Assembly (NCBI GenBank): GCA_014529385.2
Contig: CM043961.1
Location: forward strand, 14,208,978-14,272,977
Length of the DNA: 64,000 nucleotides
Source of the DNA: Adiantum capillus-veneris
Taxonomy: Eukaryota; Streptophyta; Polypodiopsida; Polypodiales; Pteridaceae
Direction: 5' to 3'
Shown here: positions 59,253 through 64,000 of the stretch, piece after piece
Layout: every line of letters begins with the position of its first letter
How positions within the stretch are numbered: position 1 is the stretch's first letter
The notes under the pieces: model-generated
Seen by the model: only the letters and a program-made list of their open reading frames with translations
Databases searched by the model: none
What the model was told of the DNA's origin: nothing
Program-made: the position numbers and the translations under genes

Positions 59253-60969
59253 ATGGGAGCCGCAAAATCACCTGCAAAGAAGAAGAGGATGACAATAAAA
59301 GACTACTTAGAAGAAGTGGAGCCATTTGTGATAGTAGAAGGAATCCTGGAGCCCACCAGCACATGGATTCAAGACGATCTGCTAGAGTCCAATGATTTGA
59401 GAATCTACCAAGGGGTACAAAGATCCTGAAGGAAATGCAATAGAGCTACCCATGATACCACGAGAGCTCAATGAATTTGTCAGGAGAAAGATGGAGGATT
59501 ACCTGGAGAAGTTTTATCTACGCAACTAGTTTGAAGCTTTGCCAGCGGGGATTGACATCAAAAGAGTGTGGGAATTTGTAACCACAATCAAAGAAGATGG
59601 AGTGGCCCAAGTCACAGATCTGCAAGGAAATCCAGATACCATGATTATCATCACAGAGAGGGTGGTGGCAGCCGCACTTGACATCTCAAACAAAGGAGAT
59701 AGTGTGACAAAGAGGCGAGATGAAGTCAAGATCTACTCGAAAAAGAAGAGCAACTACACATTTGAAGATATTGCAAACCCAAAGGTGGCTATCATGAGCC
59801 AACTCTACAATCAATACTTCCACATGTGTACAAAGAGGCCACAAAAATACAGGATTCCACTTGGAGCCATTGCTACCACCTTCACCTGGGCAATGTAGAA
59901 GGGCAAGCCAAAAGAGATAAATTACGTTGCTTGCATCCATGACAACCTGGTGAAGATGGAGAACATAAATCCCACCTATATTGTACCTGGTGAGCTGATA
60001 ACAAAAGTTGTCTATGGAGCATTGCATGCCAAGGGAAACTGGCCTAAACCTCCCTCACAGAATGATTGGCTAATGCTAAAGGAAGATAAAGAAGAAGAAC
60101 CTCCCAAAGCACCCAGGGTAGCCACACGATTAAAGCGCCGGTTAGAGACCGTGCTAGAAGGGCCGCCAGAGTCGAAGAAAGGAAAGAAAGAAAGTCTACA
60201 AGTGCCGATCAAAGAAACCAAGTCACAAAAAGTGGTGCAGCTAGGAAAACTAATGGAAAGCTTCAGAGCCGAGAGAGCACTGAAAGGAGATCTAAGAAAG
60301 TTGTGGAAGCCATCCCTTGAAGCCATGTTGGGATCATCTCGAAGGGTTCACTGGGATAGGTTCGAAGACTTATCAAAAACTTTGAGATCTTACATGCTAC
60401 GGCAGAAAGCTACTGTAGACTTTGAGTTGGAAAGCACAAGGCTCAAGAAACATATGCAGAGCCTTCGGTTAGTGGAATTGAAAGAGATGGCCACTGATAG
60501 AGTGGACCTACAGCCACCAACCAATGATTGGGATGTGGTAATGCAAAAGCTAACCGGGCTCAGAGCAAGATCAATGGCCACTGAGAGTGAGATTGATACT
60601 CTCAAAACAAATGAAGTTTATATCAAGGCTGAAGTGGACTTACTGCAGAAACAGGGCCAAGAGAATATAGAGAAAAAAACAAAGCTGCAAGCCAGTTTGG
60701 ATGTGGCATTACAAAGATGCCAAGAAATGGAACGATAGAATCAGGTAGTTGAACACAATCTTCAGAGAGCAGAAGAGGAATACAAGAAAATCAGCAAGTC
60801 ACTAACAGATGCGGAAAAAGAGAGGGACAACCTGACTCTACAACTTGATGAAGAGTCCAAAGAGGTGGAAACCTTGAGGAATGCCAAGGAAAAGGCCAAG
60901 ATAGAACATGAGGCAAGCCAGGATGAGGTAATAGAGATAAAAGATCATATTAAAGTAAAAGATTAGACC
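59253..60969 (+). pseudogene. E3 additional ORF, coiled-coil protein of unknown role
   Basis: It starts at ATG 59253 (MGAAKSPAKKKRMTIKDYLE), shifts frame near 59410, and then runs to 60969 in one frame with TAG codons at about 59526, 59896, 60736 and 60964. The N-terminal third (KGYKDPEGNAIELP, GIDIKRVWEF, CTKRPQKYRIPLGA) resembles proteins of unknown function often carried by large plant retroelements. A basic linker follows (RVATRLKRRLETVLEGPPES). The last 250 residues are rich in heptad-like Leu/Glu/Lys (ERDNLTLQLDEESKEVETLR), suggesting a long coiled coil. Being on the sense strand after pol, it sits where env-like or extra ORFs occur. Confidence 0.6.
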
Positions 60970-61022
60970 ATCCAAAGGCTAAGGGCATCTCCGGATAGAG
61001 TCAAAGCTGCTAGCTCACCACC

Positions 61023-61947
61023 ATGCAAGAGGACATCTTGGTGGGACCCTCACAAGAACCCCAGGATCTGACACAAGAAGAAGAAGAAAAGCTGCAGAAG
61101 GCCATAGAAGCGGCAGTAAGAGACATAGCCAAAGAAGCATTGGAGTGGGAGCAGAGAGTGTTTATATCAATGAACATTCAGAAGATAGATGCCAATACCA
61201 TTCGGCGTGAATGGCTATAGCCTTCTCCTCCCATATCCACTGCTAAAGTATGAAGCTGCTACGATCAAAAAACGAATAAAAGAGGAGCCCACAGTGCCAT
61301 TGTACAAAGCAGATATCTCCAAACCTGAAGGAGTTAAGCTGATAGTGGATTCTCAACCCCGGTGGAGAAAGGCATGGCTCACAAAATATCCGCAATATCT
61401 AATTCATCTAGAAGAGGCGCCCAAAAGAATTAGAGACAACCTCAGTTTTTTCCCTCTACCAAGGACGCGGACATGGAAAGCACAAGAGCTATTGCAGAGA
61501 ATCCAACCCACTTGGCTCAATTACCCAAAGCTGCCAGGCTTGAAGGCAGGCAAGAGAATGAGTGAGCAATACATGGTGAAAACCCTAACGGGCACCATCA
61601 AATTGTTCACTGGCTCGCTTAACCTATCTTGCATCATGCTGAGAAAAATATGTAAAACCCTTATGGTGGTCTTCAAAACGTTCAAACCTGGAGAGGCAAC
61701 AGACAGTATATTTTTCTTCCAAGATACATACAGATGTGCCTACGATCTGTCTGCTCAGCCTTCTCATGAGGTGATACATGCACTATATCAGAGAATTATG
61801 TTTTTTCCTTCTTATCACCTCCAGTCCTTTGAAGAAGCCTTCTACACCGGCTTCTTCATCATCAACACAGATATATTGGGCCCGACGTTACTCGCCCAGC
61901 ATGCGCGATATGAGTCCCTTCTAAAGATGAGAGAAAGCCTCCACTAA
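61023..61947 (+). pseudogene. E3 additional ORF, C-terminal part
   Basis: Two overlapping frames, 61023-61220 (LTQEEEEKLQKAIEAAVRD) and 61189-61947 (PLYKADISKPEGVKLIVDSQ ... SLNLSCIMLRKICKTLMVVF ... HALYQRIMFFPSYHLQSFEE), likely continue the coiled-coil ORF across a shift. The hydrophobic stretch near 61630-61690 is too short and broken for a confident membrane segment. Function unknown. Confidence 0.55.
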
Positions 61948-61983
61948 AGAAGCAGCTCAACTGCCATGTCGGGGACGACATGA

Positions 61984-61999
61984 ACTAGGAGGGGGGGAG
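61984..61999 (+). other. E3 terminal polypurine tract
   Basis: ACTAGGAGGGGGGGAG directly precedes the 3' LTR. Confidence 0.85.
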
Positions 62000-62925
62000 T
62001 GTTAGCAGCTGGACACACCCTACGGAGAATGATTGGTCGGCGGAATATTATTTTTTGTAATTATTCTTTAATTGAGAAAAACCGACATTTCACCTTTGTA
62101 AATGTGGGGCTTGTAGAAGCTTCCAGATTGTATTCCATTTTTGACATTTAGATTGAGTAGATGGTTAAATTGGAACATTAGGGTTTGAGATTGTAAGGTA
62201 TTTGTACCACTTTTGACCTTAATGAAAAAAACCTTTCTCATTGTTAAAAAAGTTATGTCTGTGTGAGTGAGCCTAATGTGTACGAGAGAGAGTGAGAGTT
62301 TCATCTTGATGCTACGCGTGCACCGGTGGTCGGAATCGAGTGCGGAGAAGTGCAACATGTTGCCCCCGGCGAGAGCTACGTGCCAATACCTACATTGCGG
62401 GTGTACGGTCTGGTTTGCGAACTCAACCCATGAGCTATATCTGGTGATTTGGTGAGCATAGGTTGTTTGCTTTTGCATTTCAGCATATCCATGCGTTCGC
62501 ATTGAGTAGAGATATACATTAGGCACTTTAGTTTTTGGAAATGACGACCTGCAAATTTCGACCAGACATCCTACGTGATTTTTCAGTAGGTGTTTAGGGT
62601 TGGGATTTTGGTTCATGGACCTTAGGGAGAGCGACCTATTGGTGTTAATAGGGTCTCCTTCAAGTTCTGTGGCGTTTCGATAACGTTTGATGGGTATTTG
62701 GCTCTTGAAAGCGTTGTAGGAAATATCTTCTTATGCACTCCTGAAGGCTGTAGCTTAGACATTGGATAGAGACCTCTGTAGGAATTAGTCGAGAGTCGTT
62801 CAAGTGTAGGTTGACACCCTATGCTTGCTTCTAGGTCCCTGCGGATCGATCTTTGTCCTTAGCTGACAAATTTTGTTAGGTGAGTTCTCGCTGTGCTGAC
62901 GTCCGTAGCGGCGTATCCGCCAACA
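62000..62925 (+). repeat. E3 3' LTR
   Basis: The LTR is 926 bp and has many point differences from the 5' LTR. The half-palindrome AGACATCCTACGTG is kept at about 62564. Confidence 0.95.
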
Positions 62926-63225
62926 GGCTCTATGTTGTTCCAGTTGCTCCATGGAGCAAGAGTGTGAAGGATTGGACATTGAGGTCAAAGAGGTGATTAA
63001 TGAAAAAAGTGCAGGGCCAACGGATATAAGTTTGGAATTTGAGCCAGAGGTCAGTGGTGAGCATATGCACGAACCTAGAGATGAAGTGTCAAATACTGCA
63101 GCTGATGCGAAAAGCGACGAAGAAGTAGGGTTTGATGATCAAGATGCAGAAGTACAGATTGAGATAGACATCTTTGGTGCATTAGATCTCATAGAAGACG
63201 AGAGATTAGCTAATGATTTTTGCTA
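62926..63225 (+). pseudogene. CACTA-2 transposase C-terminus after E3
   Basis: After the GGCTC duplication, an acidic frame (MEQECEGLDIEVKEVINEKS ... DIFGALDLIEDERLANDFC) runs to TAG 63223. It is the expected continuation of the DUF4216-containing transposase C-terminus; CACTA-1 has a comparable tail before its stop. Confidence 0.6.
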
Positions 63226-63475
63226 GGAACTCTTTTTATTAGTCTACAATACACTTTAGATTCATTCATTTGTGTTGGCGATTCATTTATTTGTTATTTG
63301 TATTGATTAAGCGTTTATTCTATAAACTAACGTATTTTGTGGGTGTTATTTGTGTATTTGTAGCCATGGACGATGACAATAAGCCATAATCTTCTTTAGT
63401 TTTCCTGCCACTCAACTGGCATGTCACTCGAGCAGATGGGTCTCCTTTTTGACACATTTCACACCATAGCAGATC
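63226..63475 (+). other. CACTA-2 intergenic region and start of second gene
   Basis: It is AT-rich to about 63360. Then TTTGTAGCCATGGACGATGA resembles the start of the CACTA-1 second gene (GCAGGTATGGATGATCATGA at about 15681), and a broken frame follows. Confidence 0.5.
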
Positions 63476-64000
63476 GTGATGGCACATAACCTTTGGGCAG
63501 CAGGTTCCTCTAGATCTACTACAACCGACCCTATGCCTAGGACTAGTGTGGTCCCTACACCAACCAAGCCCACACCTCAGTTGAGTGAGCCCCCTACGCC
63601 TAAGGCTAGTGTGCCCCCTACACCGATGGGTGGCTCATCCTCAAGACAAGGTAGGCGTCATTCTGTTGGCGATGGTTGCTGTGGTGGTGGCTCTATCGAT
63701 GCGTCCACACCACCAAGAGAACATCCCCCACTCTCTTTAGTAGATAGCTCACCGATTGGCACACCACGTGTCAGGCCAAGGGCTATCCTGGAGGTCACGG
63801 ACTGGGGCCAAGGGTCGGCTGCTAATGGGGACAGGATCCTAGGGGCAAGGCCTATAAAGGGAGGTTGGGTGGAGGATCAAGGCTAGGAAGTCCTAGAGTC
63901 TTACACTAGTATGAGAGCATGACACTATTTTGGGAAAGGAGTAGGAGGGAGTGATCTTCTCATGCAATCCATGCAAGTCAAGAAGAAGACAAGGAGTGTC
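63476..64000 (+). pseudogene. CACTA-2 second gene, Pro/Thr-rich N-terminal part
   Basis: The frame 63476-63886 has repeated Pro/Thr phrases (VVPTPTKPTPQLSEPPTPKA, SVPPTPMGGSSSRQG) and corresponds in place and composition to the Pro/Thr-rich zone at 16050-16190 of CACTA-1. The Ptta/En/Spm domain would lie beyond the right edge. The last 114 bases show no clear frame. Confidence 0.45.

Larger units (their letters stand above)
46022..62925 (+). mobile_element. E3: large, rearranged Ty3/gypsy LTR retrotransposon
   Basis: LTRs 46022-46933 and 62000-62925 start TGTTAGCA and end GCCAACA. The flanking duplication is GGCTC (46017-46021 and 62926-62930). Inside are a tRNA-Asp-type primer-binding site, a gene-less leader, a broken gag, RNase H, integrase, a protease domain placed after integrase, an internal polypurine tract, a second gene-less zone, a long coiled-coil ORF and the terminal polypurine tract. 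No reverse transcriptase motifs are visible. Primer type and size suggest the Athila/Tat side of Ty3/gypsy; the lineage is not certain. Confidence 0.93.

Overview
The window looks like repeat-rich nuclear DNA from a land plant. The reasons are En/Spm-type CACTA transposons, Ty3/gypsy retrotransposons with plant-type hallmarks (a chromodomain in one, a second RNase H domain in another), two TTTAGGG telomere-type units near 1660, and many long CT/GA, AT and CA microsatellites. I cannot name the species. No host gene is convincing. Nearly every base can be assigned to one of seven mobile elements or to their satellite-like repeats. All domain calls come from reading the protein text, not from searches.

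The layout is a nest of insertions, and most junctions are supported by target-site duplications (TSDs). At the left edge (1-933) is the end of a minus-strand CACTA element (CACTA-3). About 320 bp of unassigned DNA follows. A plus-strand CACTA element (CACTA-2) probably starts at 1251 and runs off the right edge. Its 5' GGTTA-type minisatellite was split by another element of the same family, CACTA-1 (2169-41126, TSD TAG). CACTA-1 is about 6.8 kb of its own sequence. It was itself invaded by a chromovirus (E1, 5467-14262, TSD GCCTA) inside its TNP2 transposase gene, and by a large Tat-like element in minus orientation (E2-out, 17072-40467, TSD ATAG). E2-out in turn carries a younger copy of its own family in plus orientation (E2-in, 21965-33220, TSD GTAG).

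To the right of CACTA-1, the minisatellite of CACTA-2 resumes (41127-42480), followed by its decayed TNP2 gene. That gene was hit by a 16.9-kb Ty3/gypsy element (E3, 46022-62925, TSD GGCTC). E3 contains a further 1.34-kb non-autonomous DNA transposon (51707-53045, probable TTAA duplication). CACTA-2 resumes at 62926 with the transposase C-terminus and the start of its second, proline/threonine-rich gene.

The parts most worth attention are these. (1) The Tat-like family has two tandem related small ORFs before gag, conserved in both copies, and in E2-out a further tandem pair of related 150-170 aa ORFs that is absent from E2-in. (2) E3 has a dispersed palindrome (core ACATCCTACGCGTAGGATGT, exact or near-exact) about eight times in both flanking non-coding zones, a protease domain after the integrase, a duplicated integrase zinc-binding module, no visible reverse transcriptase, an internal polypurine tract, and a long coiled-coil ORF beyond pol. 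(3) The CACTA family carries telomere-like minisatellites just inside its 5' ends.
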